Shown here piece by piece: positions 25,701-36,735 of a DNA stretch of 64,000 bases. Every line of letters starts with the position of its first letter. The first letter of the stretch is position 1. The stretch is from NCBI RefSeq assembly GCF_002878395.1, contig NC_061111.1:21205908-21269907 (forward strand), given 5' to 3'. The DNA comes from Capsicum annuum. Taxonomy: Eukaryota; Streptophyta; Magnoliopsida; Solanales; Solanaceae. Position numbers and translations under genes: made by a program. Under the pieces are notes generated by a model, which made no database searches, was not told the origin of the DNA, and saw nothing but the letters and a program-made list of their open reading frames with translations.

Positions 25701-28700
25701 AGATGATTCTCGAGCATATTTTCAGTTCGTATTTCAAACAAGACCAACATTTGCATACCTCACACAACAACTTGAAAAGACAGAGATTACACAAAAAGCC
25801 TGAAAAGGAAAAATACTTCTCCTAAATCCTAATAATGAAACAAACCAAAAAAGTACTTACACACATTAGATGACCACAAGTACAGGACAGAAGCATCCAA
25901 ACTAACTACACTAATTGACCAAGCAAATTTCGTGACATCATGCTTACTCAGACTTCATCAAGGATCTGAAAGTCCAAACCTAAATGAAGGGCACAAAAGC
26001 ACTTACCACAAAAGAAACCTCTTTTAAGTTACAAGCTCCCATTTCCATCATATCTTGCAAACGACCTGGGGTTCCAATAACAATATCCTGCAAGCAGAGG
26101 CTATCATCTGAGATACCGACAACAACAAGAAACTCTGAACTTTAAGTATGAAAAATGTGAAGTACGTGTAGCAACCATTTAAAAAGTCTAAGAAAGCGAC
26201 CATAAGACCTTAAACTGACTTAGATATTAATTATATGATACTGAAAAAGCCATCATTCAAGAGTCATCGCAACAATAAATACAGAACAAGTAACCCAACA
26301 GAATACTTACCACACCAGATCTAAGAGAAGCCTTTTGATGGTGCTTTTCAACTCCGCCATATAGAACAACTGATTGCACAGCAGTAGACTTCCCAGCCTC
26401 ACAGAGAACATCTGCTATCTATTATAATGAGCAAGATCTATCAATAACACGTAAAATCCGCATAGGCATTTTGCATTTGAGAACACAAGGCAAAACATGC
26501 ATATTGATTTTTGATTTAATAAAAGAAAACAAAAGGCAGGATTTAGAAGATATTCTAGGCAGATACTAGAAGACATCTAGAACTAAAACCCACATAAATT
26601 AACCCCTTTACAATATTCACCCTCATTATGCATGGTATACTCTATCTTTTCCCTGAAGGCAAGCTAACCTCGTATCTCAGTTTTGATTTTATTTTTAATC
26701 AAGGAATGGAAGGTGGCACAGCTGGGCTGGGCAAAGGGCTTCCATGCAAAAGTCAGGGACGGGCGCATCTGATGATCTCACTTGCTTCACGAGTATGAAA
26801 ATATCATTATGTGCAATGCAAGCGGAGAAGATATACTATATCTGAAGACAGTTTATTGCTTTTCTATTGCTCTTTGAGGCAATAACTATCAGGTGTGAAC
26901 ATAAATTACGCTAAGAGTCATTTTTTTCCTGTCACAAGGTTTCCAGAATTCAACAGTTGGCAGATTCACTAAGATGCAATGTGGGGCGATTACCAACTAA
27001 ATATTAGGTAGACCCTTTGGATATCAATCACAAAGAATACTTGGAAGAAACGACACAAAAGATTGAAACGAGACTAACAAATGCACTTGTCCTTGGGAGG
27101 AAGGTTTTTAATCAATAATGCTTTGGATGCACTCCTTACTTATATTGTCTCTCTATTCAATACCAAACAAGACGCATAAAAGAAACAATAACCTTAAAGA
27201 GTAATTTTGTGGCGAGGAAACAAGTAAAAAGTCTTTCATTTAGGTAATGTGGGAAACAGTGATCACCAGTAAGAAGGAAGGAGGCTTCGAAGTCAATACT
27301 CTAAGGGCACACAACATTCCCCTTCTATAATCACTATGGAGATTTTGCAATGAGGAGGCACTGGACACGTGATGATATAGAGAAGTACAAGATGGAAAAT
27401 TTCTCGGAGCACATGAGAACCAAGGCATTAGTAGGCAATTGAGAACTGAATATATCAGAAACTTATTGAATATATCCTAAGAACACACTCACATTATAGT
27501 AAGTGGCGATAGGAAAACTTTATTTTGGAAAGAAAGATGGTTAGCACATACACTCCTAAAAGATTATCTTCCCATCATTTCTTGCAAATTAAATAACTAT
27601 GATGCCTCGGTAGAAGATTACTAGTCTACTCAAGGATGGAACATTCTTAGCAGGAATGGAAAACACGTAACAACCCGTTCATTTACCTTTTCCCACGCTA
27701 AATTTGAACAATAACGGCAAAGTTGGTTTTTTCACAGAACAAAAAAATTCAAGCTTTGTTGAGTGATAACATTATTCAGTAAGTGAAACATTACCTCAAG
27801 TGAAATCAAACTCAAACAACGGATCAGAAAGAGTACCAATAATGCAAGAAAGCAAACAATTTTAAACACTCCGGGTATAAATTTCAGTAACATACTTGTT
27901 GAGCTAGCTCCCTCGTAGGCGAAAGCACAAGGCAAACGGGATTCTTAGACTTCTTACTATTCCGCTTACTCATGATGTGCATAATAGCCGGAATACCAAA
28001 AGCCAACGTCTTACCTAATCATACAAAAGCAAAACAAAACTAAATAAAACAACAAGCCATAGCCTACTATTACACTAAAATCCCTCAATTCAAATGTTAT
28101 ACCTGATCCAGTTCTCGCAATTCCAATGAAATCACGACCATCTAAAAGAAAAGGCCATGAATGAGACTGAATTGGCGATGGTTTCTCGAAGTTCTTGCAA
28201 CATTCCAATACTTCCCTTGGAAGCCCTGAATCTACAAAGTTTGTTAAAGCTTTGTACTTTGACTCATTAGCTCCTTTACCAGTAACCACCACATTTGTAC
28301 TATTTTCTTTAACTTCCCCATTAACAGACCCATCATTCAAATTCTCTTCCTCTACCTTATTCTTCTTCTTCTTCTCAAATAATTCAGTATTTCCATTAGA
28401 CCCACTAAGAGTTTCAGTGTTCCAATTATACCCTTCTTGTTCTTGATTCTGTTTACCCTTCTTCTTTTTCTTCTTCTTCGTCTTTTCAGAAAACTCAACT
28501 GACCCATCAATTATTTCAGTATTTCCATCAACCCCACAAAGAGTTTCACTGCTCCCATTATGCACTTCTTGTTCTTGCTTCTGTTTCTCCTTCTTCTTCT
28601 TTTTCTCCTTTTTGGACTCTACAAAAACGTCAGGGTCAGATTCTTCGAGCTTTCTCTTGTTTTTCTTATGCGATTTGGATTCATAGTTGAGGGTTTGTTG

Positions 28701-28727
28701 TTCGTCATCTAATTGCTTTGCTACCAT
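19081..28727 (-). CDS. RH5: DEAD-box ATP-dependent RNA helicase, RH5/STRS1-like (13 exons, frameshift in exon 2)
   Basis: Exons: 28103-28727, 27896-28015, 26311-26418, 26007-26087, 25030-25108, 24450-24535, 24317-24373, 24025-24092, 22329-22397, 22019-22112, 20942-21106, 20742-20834, 19081-19176. All introns are GT-AG and phases agree, giving about 579 residues if one extra base is ignored (Arabidopsis RH5 is about 540). A lysine-rich N-terminus is followed by the Q motif, [34 protein letters not shown] and [12 protein letters not shown]5-type helicases unwind RNA, are nucleolar, and are linked to ribosome assembly; Arabidopsis RH5 is the stress-response suppressor STRS1. The start ATG at 28727 has G at +4. 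Exon 2 has a T run of three at 27960-27962, one base too many, putting stops in frame after motif I. All other exons are intact, so either a very recent lesion or a sequence error. Confidence 0.93.
20066..20466. mobile_element. Foldback MITE in last intron of RH5-like gene
   Basis: Two arms of about 190 bp are near-perfect inverted repeats: GGGTGTTTGGATTAGC at 20066 and its complement at 20451-20466, with matching internal blocks (AAAGTGCTTTTAAGCAC type). About 400 bp in total, no coding capacity. No clear target duplication, so the superfamily is open. A transcript crossing this intron could form a long hairpin. Confidence 0.85.
20742..20834 (-). CDS. RH5: RH5-like exon 12
   Basis: 31 codons, [15 protein letters not shown] through FGTHVKKK. 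The following 1.56-kb intron contains a foldback element. Confidence 0.93.
20942..21106 (-). CDS. RH5: RH5-like exon 11: motifs V and VI
   Basis: 55 codons with [15 protein letters not shown] (motif V) and [15 protein letters not shown] (motif VI, arginine finger). Confidence 0.95.
22019..22112 (-). CDS. RH5: RH5-like exon 10
   Basis: [20 protein letters not shown] to GSCPLM, including the SI.GD segment of motif IVa. Ends in phase 0. Confidence 0.92.
22329..22397 (-). CDS. RH5: RH5-like exon 9: motif IV region
   Basis: [22 protein letters not shown], phase 2 at both ends. Preceded by a 1.6-kb intron that holds a MITE. Confidence 0.9.
22663..22700. repeat. Compound (GT)n(GA)n microsatellite in intron 8
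   Basis: A run of about 11 GT units passes into about 8 GA units, preceded by a T run at 22633-22646. Likely length-variable. Confidence 0.95.
23021..23707. repeat. Direct duplication (about 100 bp) in intron 8, one copy split by a MITE
   Basis: The block starting CAGGAAGGAAGCAATCCATT (23021-23088, continuing at 23572-23606) recurs as CAGGAAGTAAGCAATCCATT (23611-23707). Only the first copy contains the 475-bp MITE, so the second is an empty-site reference. Confidence 0.85.
23089..23563. mobile_element. hAT-type MITE with perfect 8-bp TSD in intron 8
   Basis: Terminal inverted repeats CTAAGTTGCTCGGACTC and (reverse complement of the right end) CTAAGTTAGTCGAACTC. Flanked by TACACAAG at 23081-23088 and 23564-23571, an exact 8-bp target duplication that points to the hAT superfamily. 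No coding capacity. Similar elements are common in Solanaceae (from memory). Confidence 0.88.
24025..24092 (-). CDS. RH5: RH5-like exon 8
   Basis: [21 protein letters not shown], start of the second RecA-like domain; ends in phase 2. Confidence 0.92.
24317..24373 (-). CDS. RH5: RH5-like exon 7: interdomain linker
   Basis: 19 codons, [19 protein letters not shown], joining the two RecA-like domains. Confidence 0.92.
24450..24535 (-). CDS. RH5: RH5-like exon 6: motif III (SAT)
   Basis: [12 protein letters not shown] through EFMDPNPIK. Motif III couples ATP hydrolysis to unwinding. Confidence 0.93.
25030..25108 (-). CDS. RH5: RH5-like exon 5: motif II (DEAD)
   Basis: [15 protein letters not shown], the Walker B box that gives the family its name. 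26 codons plus one base. Confidence 0.93.
25449..25640 (-). repeat. Possible retroposed fragment with oligo(A) tail in intron 4
   Basis: Minus-strand sequence ending in a run of 12 A (T run at 25450-25461) following a segment with AACATTTTGTATATTAATCA on the plus strand. A weaker copy of the phrase lies at 22913-22945. A SINE or LINE tail is possible; boundaries unclear. Confidence 0.35.
26007..26087 (-). CDS. RH5: RH5-like exon 4: motif Ib (TPGR)
   Basis: 27 codons, [17 protein letters not shown] through EVSFV, phase 0 at both ends. Confidence 0.92.
26311..26418 (-). CDS. RH5: RH5-like exon 3: GG motif
   Basis: 36 codons beginning IADVLCEAG and containing VLYGG and LRSGV. Both boundaries are phase 0. 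Confidence 0.9.
27240..27665 (+). pseudogene. LINE ORF2 C-terminal fragment in intron 2 of RH5-like gene
   Basis: Plus strand, antisense to the host gene. Translation in shifting frames gives [20 protein letters not shown] and LWRFCNEE, then [15 protein letters not shown] and [10 protein letters not shown], the signature of the region after reverse transcriptase in plant L1-type LINEs. Stops (for example near 27295 and 27620) and length show a dead fragment. The minus-strand ORF at 27240-27428 is its shadow. Confidence 0.75.
27896..28015 (-). CDS. RH5: RH5-like exon 2: motif I end, motif Ia, with +1 frameshift
   Basis: Opens with the K-T of GSGKT and ends with [12 protein letters not shown]. 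It is 120 bp where 119 keeps the frame. The extra base lies in the T run at 27960-27962, and the uncorrected frame gives stops immediately after MHIMSKR. Confidence 0.88.
28103..28727 (-). CDS. RH5: RH5-like exon 1: basic N-terminus, Q motif, start of motif I
   Basis: 208 codons plus one base. Residues 1-130 carry several runs of Lys and Glu (for example [10 protein letters not shown]), likely nucleolar localisation. The Q motif FEKPSPIQ and GIARTGSG end the exon. Donor GTATAAC. Confidence 0.93.
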
Positions 28728-28753
28728 GGCTGCTCAATATGGCGAAGACAGCA

Positions 28754-28762
28754 AAACCCTAA
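28754..28762 (+). promoter_or_regulatory. Telo-box in RH5-like 5' leader region
   Basis: AAACCCTAA on the plus strand, 27 bp upstream of the start codon of the minus-strand gene. Telo-boxes are enriched near the start of plant genes for ribosome biogenesis and translation. A nucleolar helicase fits that set. Function is inferred. Confidence 0.5.
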
Positions 28763-28849
28763 GGTTTAAGGAAACAAATGTTGTATTTGTAGTTGTTTGC
28801 TATTTTCTGTTTTCCTAAATTGACCTCTGTTTTTAACTGAAATTACAAT

Positions 28850-29890
28850 GAGGAAAATGGTTAAAATGGTCCCTAATGTGTTGGGGTTGGTTCATTTTGG
28901 TCCTTGATATCGTGAAATGCATCATATCTCTCTCGATCGAGAGAGATGCGGCTGGAAAAGACTTGTATATTGAGAGGCGGACAATGAGGTTATATTGCTA
29001 TAAAACAAGTACTCACACCTTCTTGGTATTAGGAGTTCTCCATTGTGCTTTGACATTATTTTAAGGAAAAGTTAGGAAGACAGCTTATCGAGGTGGACGT
29101 CGATTGAATTGTATATTTATTTTATTTCATTTTACTTGATTTTTAAGAAAATTTTAAATAGAGGTGTATTTTACTAAATTAGTTATATTAATAAAATTTT
29201 AAAACATTAATGTTACTTTATATAATTATTTAATACTAAGAAAAGTATGAGAAAAATAATAAAGCTTTTAAATTTACGAAATGAACAAATAAATTGAAAC
29301 GTTTAACTTAGTTTAGAAATCAAGTAAAACAGGAGGGAAGGGGTGTATTGGGGTTGGTCCTAATACAATTAAAAAAATGATTAAAATGATTCCTAATGTG
29401 TTGGGGCTGATTTATTTGACCCTTGATATCGTGAGAGGAACCACACCGAGAGAGAGGGGGTTGGAAAAGATTCGGATGGTGAGAGGCGAACAATGAGATT
29501 ATATTGCTCTATAATAGGTACTCATATTTTTTCGGCATTAAGAATCATCCGTACCGAAAAGGCTTTGACATTATTTTTTAGAAAATCTAGAATGATAGCT
29601 CATCGAACCTATGGTGGACGTCGATTGCATTGCATACTTTCTCTATTTTATATTATTTAATTTTTAAGAAAGTTTTAATTAGAGGTGTGTTTTACTAAAT
29701 TAATTATATTAGTGACATTTTAAAACATTAAATTTAATTATTACTATTACTTAATATACTCCAATGATTTAATACTAAAAATAATATGAGAAGTAGTGTA
29801 ACTTTTAAAATTTCCAAAAATGAACAAATAAATTAAGACATCTTTAGTTTAGAAAGCCGAGTGAATTAGAAGGGAAGGAGTGTACATATA
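28850..29890. repeat. Diverged tandem duplication, two copies of about 500 bp
   Basis: Copy 1 about 28855-29340 and copy 2 about 29371-29890 share CTAATGTGTTGGGG, TCCTTGATATCGTGA, GTGGACGTCGATTG and AGAGGTGTATTTTACTAAATT blocks in the same order. Differences include small indels. No ORF. Both copies sit directly upstream of the RH5-like gene. Confidence 0.85.
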
Positions 29891-30350
29891 TAGGTTAATA
29901 GATATGGTCCCTTTTTTGGGGGGCGGGGTGGTAGAATACATATTTTACTTTCGACTTTAAAATTCAATTCATATGATACACTCATCACGAGTAAATTTTA
30001 TACATCCAATTATTTAAAATGTATTTAGGAACACGCCATTTTTGAAAATAAAATAGACGCATGAAGAGGCAAATATGTATTAAGGTTGATTTAGGACCTA
30101 TTTGATAAGTTAAAAAAAAAATGGCTTTTAAAAAACTCTTTAAAAGTATTTTTGAAAGTACTAAACTTATTTTAAAAATAAGTAGTTACGTATTTGGATA
30201 AAAATGCTAAAACTGAAAAATGATGTATTTGGTAAACAAGTGCTTTTAAGCACTTTTTTTTATCAAAATGTTTGAAATACCCCTAAAGTTGTTAACAATA
30301 TACAAAGTTGATTATTATTAATTTTGTTTCTAAAATGATTCAAATTAAAC

Positions 30351-30353
<3 letters not shown>
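29891..30353. other. AT-rich intergenic sequence
   Basis: No gene seen. A G run at 29918-29927 and a short AAGTGCTTTTAAGCAC palindrome near 30238 resemble the arms of the 20066-20466 foldback element. Confidence 0.5.

Positions 30354-30399
<46 letters not shown>
30354..30399. repeat. (TA)n microsatellite
   Basis: Uninterrupted TA dinucleotide run of about 22 units. Confidence 0.95.
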
Positions 30400-30401
<2 letters not shown>

Positions 30402-30763
30402 ATTTTATGTATAACTATTAATTTTTGCGGTTTTTTTTTTGTTAAAAGAGTTTAAATTATTAAGCAAAATATATATGTTACTAATCATTATAATTACATT
30501 AATAGATAAATAGTTGGTCACAAATGACACTATTTATTTGATAAAAAGACTCTTACTTAGAAAATATATTACTCATTGATTGAGTAATGACTATCACTAT
30601 TAAAACATAGGCGAATACGTATGTTGCGTCGTGAAATATAGATGGATCATTCACTAATCGTCCACGAAGTTGTATATCTTCAATAAGTATTCTCCATATA
30701 TTTTGGTTGGTGAATTATTTTTTATTAGAGAACTTCATATGTTGTACAATAATAATTGTCCAT

Positions 30764-32310
30764 ATTTAACAACAACAACATACCCAGTGTATTCCCACTT
30801 AATGGGGTCTGGGGAGGGTAGAGTGTACGCAATCCATACCACAACCTCAGGTGAAGTAGAGAGGTGGTTTCCGATAGACCCTCGGCTTAGAATCAATAAC
30901 AATATAACAAACTCAATACATAAATGCAATATAAACTTGTACAGTATGAGAAATATACTAACAACGCTAGCCATGAGATAATATTAAAACTATACATCTG
31001 AAATCATAGACAACACTCAACACCTACTACCAAGAAACTTCAGACACATATACAGAACACTCATCCTCCCACCCCCTTTCCTTCTACCCTAATCCGCATC
31101 CTCCACCCCTTCCTATCAAGGGGCGTGTCCTCCGTAAGCTGTAACTGCTTCATATCATGTCTAATCACCTCCCTCTAATATTTTTTCAGCGTACCTCTCC
31201 CCCGCCTAAAATCATCCATAGCCAGTGTCTCACACCTCCGCACTGGTGCATCAGTACCCCTCCTCATCACGTGCCCGAACCAACGTAACCTCACTTCTCA
31301 CATTTTTTCCTCCACCGAAGCCACTCCCACCGTTTTTCGAATAATCTCATTCCTTACCCTGTCCTTCCTAGTCTAACCACACACCCATCGCAACATCTTC
31401 ATCTTCACCACCCTTAACTTTTGGACGTGCGATTTCTTAATTGGCCAACACTTCGCTTCATACAACATAATCGGTCAGACTATCACTCTATAAAACTTAC
31501 CTTTAAGTTTTGAGGGCACCTTCTTATCACACAAAATTCCAGAAGCAAGCCTCCATTTCAGCCATCCTGCCCCAATACGATGCGTGACATCCTCGTCAAT
31601 CTCACCATCGCCCTGAATTATAGACCCAAGATACTTGAAACTTTTCCTCTTCAGAATGGCCTGAGAATCCAGCTTCACAATCACATCAGTCTCTTGCAAC
31701 ACAACACTAAACTTACACTCCAAGTACTCCGTCTTGGTCCTACTCAACCGAAAACCTTTAGACTCAATGGTCTGTCTCCAAGTCTCCAACTTATCATTAA
31801 CTCTTCCCCGAGTCTCGTCAATCAAAACCACTTCATCTACAAATAACATACACTAAGGCACCCCTCTCTGAATATGTAGCATCAACACATCCATCACCGA
31901 GGCAAATAAAAAAGGGCTAAGAGTCGATCCCTGATGCAAACCTATCAAAACTGAAAAGGGATCTGAATCCCCACCTACTATCCTCACATGAGTTTTCGCG
32001 CCATCATACATGTCCTTAATTGACCTAATGTGCGCCACAGGTACCCTACTAGCCTCCAAGCACCTCCACAGAATCTCCCTTGGTACTCTGTCATATGCCT
32101 TCTCAAGATCAATAAACACCATATGCAAGTCCTTCTTCCTCTCCCGAAATTGCTTCACTAATTTCCTCACAAGGTGAATGGCCTCAGTAGTTGAGCGACC
32201 TGGCATGAAACCAAACTGATTTTCCGAGATAGTCACAATCCTTCCCAGTTTCAACTCTATCACCCGTTTCCAAACTTTCATAGTATGAATCAATAACTTA
32301 ATACCTCTAT
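30764..32310 (-). mobile_element. 5'-truncated RTE-type LINE
   Basis: Minus-strand non-LTR retrotransposon: RT (31475-32310), then the post-RT region, then a 3' end finishing in (TTG)n (plus strand AACAACAAC at 30768). The 3' end containing GGGTCTGGGGAGGG on the plus strand is a familiar plant RTE terminus. The 5' end breaks off within RT near 32310, as usual for incomplete reverse transcription. No target duplication identified. Confidence 0.85.
31060..32310 (-). pseudogene. RTE LINE reverse transcriptase, inactive
   Basis: RT blocks in order: [32 protein letters not shown] (motif A with its Asp), [13 protein letters not shown] (motif B), [10 protein letters not shown] (motif C, where active enzymes have FADD, so the second catalytic Asp is Glu and the Ala is Val). 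A nonsense codon sits at about 31850-31855 where a Trp is expected. More stops follow in the post-RT part (31180, 31300, 31372). The enzyme would copy LINE RNA at the target site; this copy cannot. Confidence 0.85.
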
Positions 32311-33399
32311 TAAATTTAAAAGAATATATTAAAGAAGGAAAATAATATATAAAAATCCATATTTCATAAATTAGAAGTTTCATACCAAAAAAGTACTAAT
32401 ATAGCTACACAAGGGTAATTTTAAAATAAGGGAGAATTTTGAGGGACAAAAATGTCTTTTAATTGGCCAAAATACTGGCTTATAAGCCAAAAAAAGTTGA
32501 GAATTGGAGCTTTTAGTTTTTGGCTTATAAAAAATAAATTTTGGCTTTTTAAAGCAATTTTGAAACTTGCCAAACACTTAAAAAGGTAAAAAATTAAATT
32601 AAAAAAATACATAAAGTAGCATACTTAAGTATTAAATTACAAAAAATAGCAACACTTTTATCAAATTACATTTTGTAGCATATGTATTTGTATGTATTTG
32701 TATTTTTGTAGCAACAATTTGCAAAAATACAAAATACATATCAATCATAAGAGCAGTAAAAATCATATGTATTTGTATTTTTGTAGCAACAGTTAGCAAA
32801 AATACAAAATACAACTTGCTATATTATGTAATTATGAAACTGTTGTTATGAAACTCATAATTAAGGGAATAAGTATGCTATTTCTGAAATTTGCCCAGAA
32901 AAAAAAGCTTAAAAGTTATTTTGATCAAAATATAAGTCCATCCAAACATCCGCTTATTTAATCCTTGATACGAATAGCTTAACAAATATGATTCTTTCTT
33001 ATTTTCTTTTTATTGGGTAGGATACATATTTGTTTTTGATCTTGAGACTAAAGTCATGTGATACAATTGGTAGATACAAACAATCTTTTACATATTTAAT
33101 TCTTTTAAATTGTGTTCAAGACCCATCATTTTTATTTAATGTGTATTTTATAACAAATAAAAATAAATGTGTGAAGATGCAAAATATGTATATTTCATAG
33201 GTTTTATCATATGCTTAAATTTGATAAAACTATTTTAATAGCCTGAGCTATTTTGATTTTCGCACAAATTAATAGATAGCAAAGACAATTATGTTCACTT
33301 GACAGCTAAACATCCATACGGTATAAAAGGAAAAAAAAAAAAACTGCAATTTGAAAGTGATACATAGTGACATAATTAAAAAAATTATTTGATCTAATA
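32311..33399. other. AT-rich intergenic with two hairpin-forming direct repeats
   Basis: No gene seen. TATGTATTTGTATTTTTGTA occurs at about 32685 and 32765, each followed by its inverted partner (CAAAAATACAAAATAC), so each copy is itself a hairpin. Runs such as TTGGCTTATAA near 32515 resemble foldback-element arms. Confidence 0.5.
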
Positions 33400-34211
33400 A
33401 AATAAAAATAGAAAAGAGTCAAAAATCCCCTTCAAGTATTGAAATTGGTTAAAAAATACCCTCAGTTAACCTATTGGGTCAGAAATACCCTTCAAGTATT
33501 GAAATTGGTTCAAAAATACCCCTCCATCCACCTTGATCGCTCAAAAATACCCTTGCAACTAATGGTTTTTTAAAATCGTAACTAAAAATTTGAAAACAGG
33601 TCAGAAATACTCTTCAAGTATAGAAATTGGTTCAAAAATACCTCTATCCACTTTTATGACTCAAAATGTCCTTGCAACTAACTTTTTTTTAAATCGCAAT
33701 TAAATTTTTTATTAAGTGCATGGCAATTTTTTATTGGTCAAAACTAAATTAATTAAAATGCTAAGCCCAATTCGGACTCAGCTAAAACTACTTGATCCAA
33801 ACCCTACAAAATTAATCATAATTTTGATAGGTGAATGGTGTGGAGTGGTCTCGCACAGGGAATGCACTTGCCAATGGTGGCAAGACAATTTGATATATAT
33901 AAACAAAAATAATGACAACTATTTAGGAAAGAATGTGCTATTTTTTTGAGTGCAGATATGTTTCCCCCCCTGAACTTATCCTCTCAACTAACTTTAGCAC
34001 TTAAACTTAACTTCCATTTATGTACCCCCTTAAGATCTTTAAAGTGTATTAAAATACCCTCTTAACAGCCTATCCCAAGTCAAGGCCCGGTGTTGTTAAA
34101 CACAAGCCCTTTGATTCGTCCACGTTGTAACCCGACCCGTCCTCAATTATAACCCGACCCACCCTTAACAAATACTCTCAAATCTTACCAAATAACCATT
34201 TTTACTTTTTT

Positions 34212-36718
34212 TGTAATGTCTCGAGCCTGGTGCTCGGAACGCTATATGGTGCTCATGACCCCGAAGAACCACAAGCTAACCCGTGACTGATATCTGTACC
34301 TGTATACTGCATAAAATACTTTATAATGCAAAAACATGAACTAAAAGGCCATAAGGTTCAATACTGAACATGATCTGAATGATATAACATCAGTGTGGGG
34401 TGATAAAATACCCAAAATAAAACTGAACATAATGAAGTCTGAAACATGATTGTCTATAAAGCCTCTAACTGACTCAACTGTCTGAGTAAGGAGTTAATGG
34501 GACATGTCCCCAACTAACTCCAACTAATAAACTGATTAATGAGATAATAGGGAAATAACCATGTCCTCGAAAGATGAGGACTCACTTCTAACTCTGTCTG
34601 TGGATATCTTGAATCTACTATTTCTTTAGAGCTCGTGTCTCTGAACCTATGGTATAAGACACCATAGCGCAAATGCGTCAGTACTTTGAATGTACTGGTA
34701 TGCATGTGAGGTAGGCTGAATGCATGGGGTTCATATGCGTAAACAATAATAATAACTGACTAACTATCATGAGTGTGAGAATACATGCATGAGACATAAC
34801 AACTGACACTAATACTGTGATAACATGAATACCGAATCTGAATATAATTGATAACAGGAGTGACTGTATCTGACAGTTCTGAATCTGATAGAACTATTTG
34901 AGTTCCATACTGTATCTGATAGTTCTAAAATCTGAAGAACTATCTGAGTTCTATTACTGAGACTAATTGACTATATCTGACAGTCCTAATTCTAGAACAT
35001 GAAACTGTGGGAAGTAGTTATCTAACCGACATGCCCCTAATACGCCATTATGGCTGAGCTGGGGTCTAATCTATAACCCCAATTGGAAGGGTGTCAATAC
35101 CGCACCACTGGTAAGGATAAGCTGTGGGTGACCCTCATCTAACTCAGTGTCCCTAAAAGAGAATAGTGGGGCCTTATCTGACAGTGCTTATCCACCTCAT
35201 CAACCCTCACCGGACAGTGTTAATGTCTCAACCTATACTGGCTACATAGTTTTGGAACGCAAGGATGACTTCTAAGAATCATACCCTCATGTGATAGTGT
35301 GTGTTCCCATTCTTGGGTTCACTCAATGTTAATTCCTACTTCCATCTGAGTAGACTTTGAACATGATTAACTAGACTCTGAACATGATTAACTGAACTGA
35401 ACATGGGTTGAGCTACTGAATTCCATTGACTGACGGAATACTACTGATATCTGACAACTGACTGAGTTCATGAGATCATGGAGATTTCCTGAGTCATAAG
35501 ACTGTCTGAAGTCTAAAGATTCATAGCTTGACTGAGAGTATCATGAAAACATGGCATGACTCTAGGCACACAACTAATGTTTTGTGTACGAGTACCCCCA
35601 GGACTCTATGGAAGGAAACTGACCAAGCATAACTTACTTGAACATATAACTAACATCATAATCCATAATATATTTATAGAAGCATTTCATCAAAACATGT
35701 GATAGGCATAACTTGTACATACATGGGGATTTCATGGTATCATGCTAGTTAGGCACTTTTCCTTCATCTAGGCATTTAATCAAATATATTGTAGATATGG
35801 TACATGTAAACATCATTGTACAATAATTAAACATTATGGTTCAATTCTAATTTCATTATTCAAGGGTTTAGTCATAGGTTTGCATGAATCTATATCTATA
35901 ATAATTTAACTCACATAGAATTTATCACCCAACATGGAGTAGAATTCAATTTCTCATTATCCACATGAACAAGAGCAACCCAATCATGAAATTCATAAGA
36001 AAATCCATAAACTTGAATTTAGAAAAGGAATTCTTGGGCTTCATGTACGAAATGAGTCTATGAATGAACACTATGCATACCTTAGTTCGTGATTTCATGA
36101 AGATTGACGGTGAAACCTTCTTGACTTCCAATCCCCAATAGAAACCCTAGCTTGTTCTTAAGAGAAACTTGAGAGAAACTAGCATATTTTGGGTGAAGAA
36201 TAGCTAAATCATGTGTTATCGGGTTTAAATAGGGGGTAGGAAATTGACCCTTTTAACCCTTGGATGGGTCTTTTAAAATTGTAAAAATTTCCCGAACTGG
36301 ACCTTTAGCGCGACGCGGCGCTATCGCGTCGTGTCACTGGATTTTGACAATTGGGAGATTGAGGGATGACGCGACGCGGAGCCATCATGTTGCCCATTCT
36401 CTTACGACTTGGAAAATTGGTGCGATGCGGAGAAAATCGCGCTGAGACACTGGAAAAGGACAATTGCCATTTTAGCTTGCGGCACGCCACTGACCAATAT
36501 AGCGCTGTTTTACGATGGGAACTTGAAATAGTCATAACTTCTTACCCAATCATCGGATTTAGGTGAATTTTATATCGATGGAAAGCTTATTGAATTTCCC
36601 ACATGACTAAAAGTGAAAATCTTGATAATTCCTCATGGAATGATCATAATTCAATTTAGAATCTAATACTAAACATTCTTCAGATGAAATTAGCTAGGAA
36701 AAAGTACGGGGTATTACA
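34212..36718 (-). repeat. Element C 3' LTR (2507 bp, full length)
   Basis: Bounded by TGTAATGTC and GGTATTACA. Its two ends match the shorter 5' LTR. Contains a GC-rich, CpG-rich island (36300-36500) with GCGACGCGG-type words unusual for this AT-rich window. Confidence 0.9.
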
Positions 36719-36735
36719 ATATCTCCTTCTTGAGA
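36719..36735 (-). promoter_or_regulatory. Polypurine tract of element C
   Basis: Minus strand CTCAAGAAGGAGATAT next to the 3' LTR, the plus-strand primer. Same position as in element A. Confidence 0.7.

Noticed and set aside
30670..30981. Plus-strand ORF at the LINE 3' end
   Set aside because: Chance frame through the non-coding 3' tail and flank of the RTE LINE.
31580..31846. Plus-strand ORF opposite the RTE reverse transcriptase
   Set aside because: Antisense shadow of RT motif C region.
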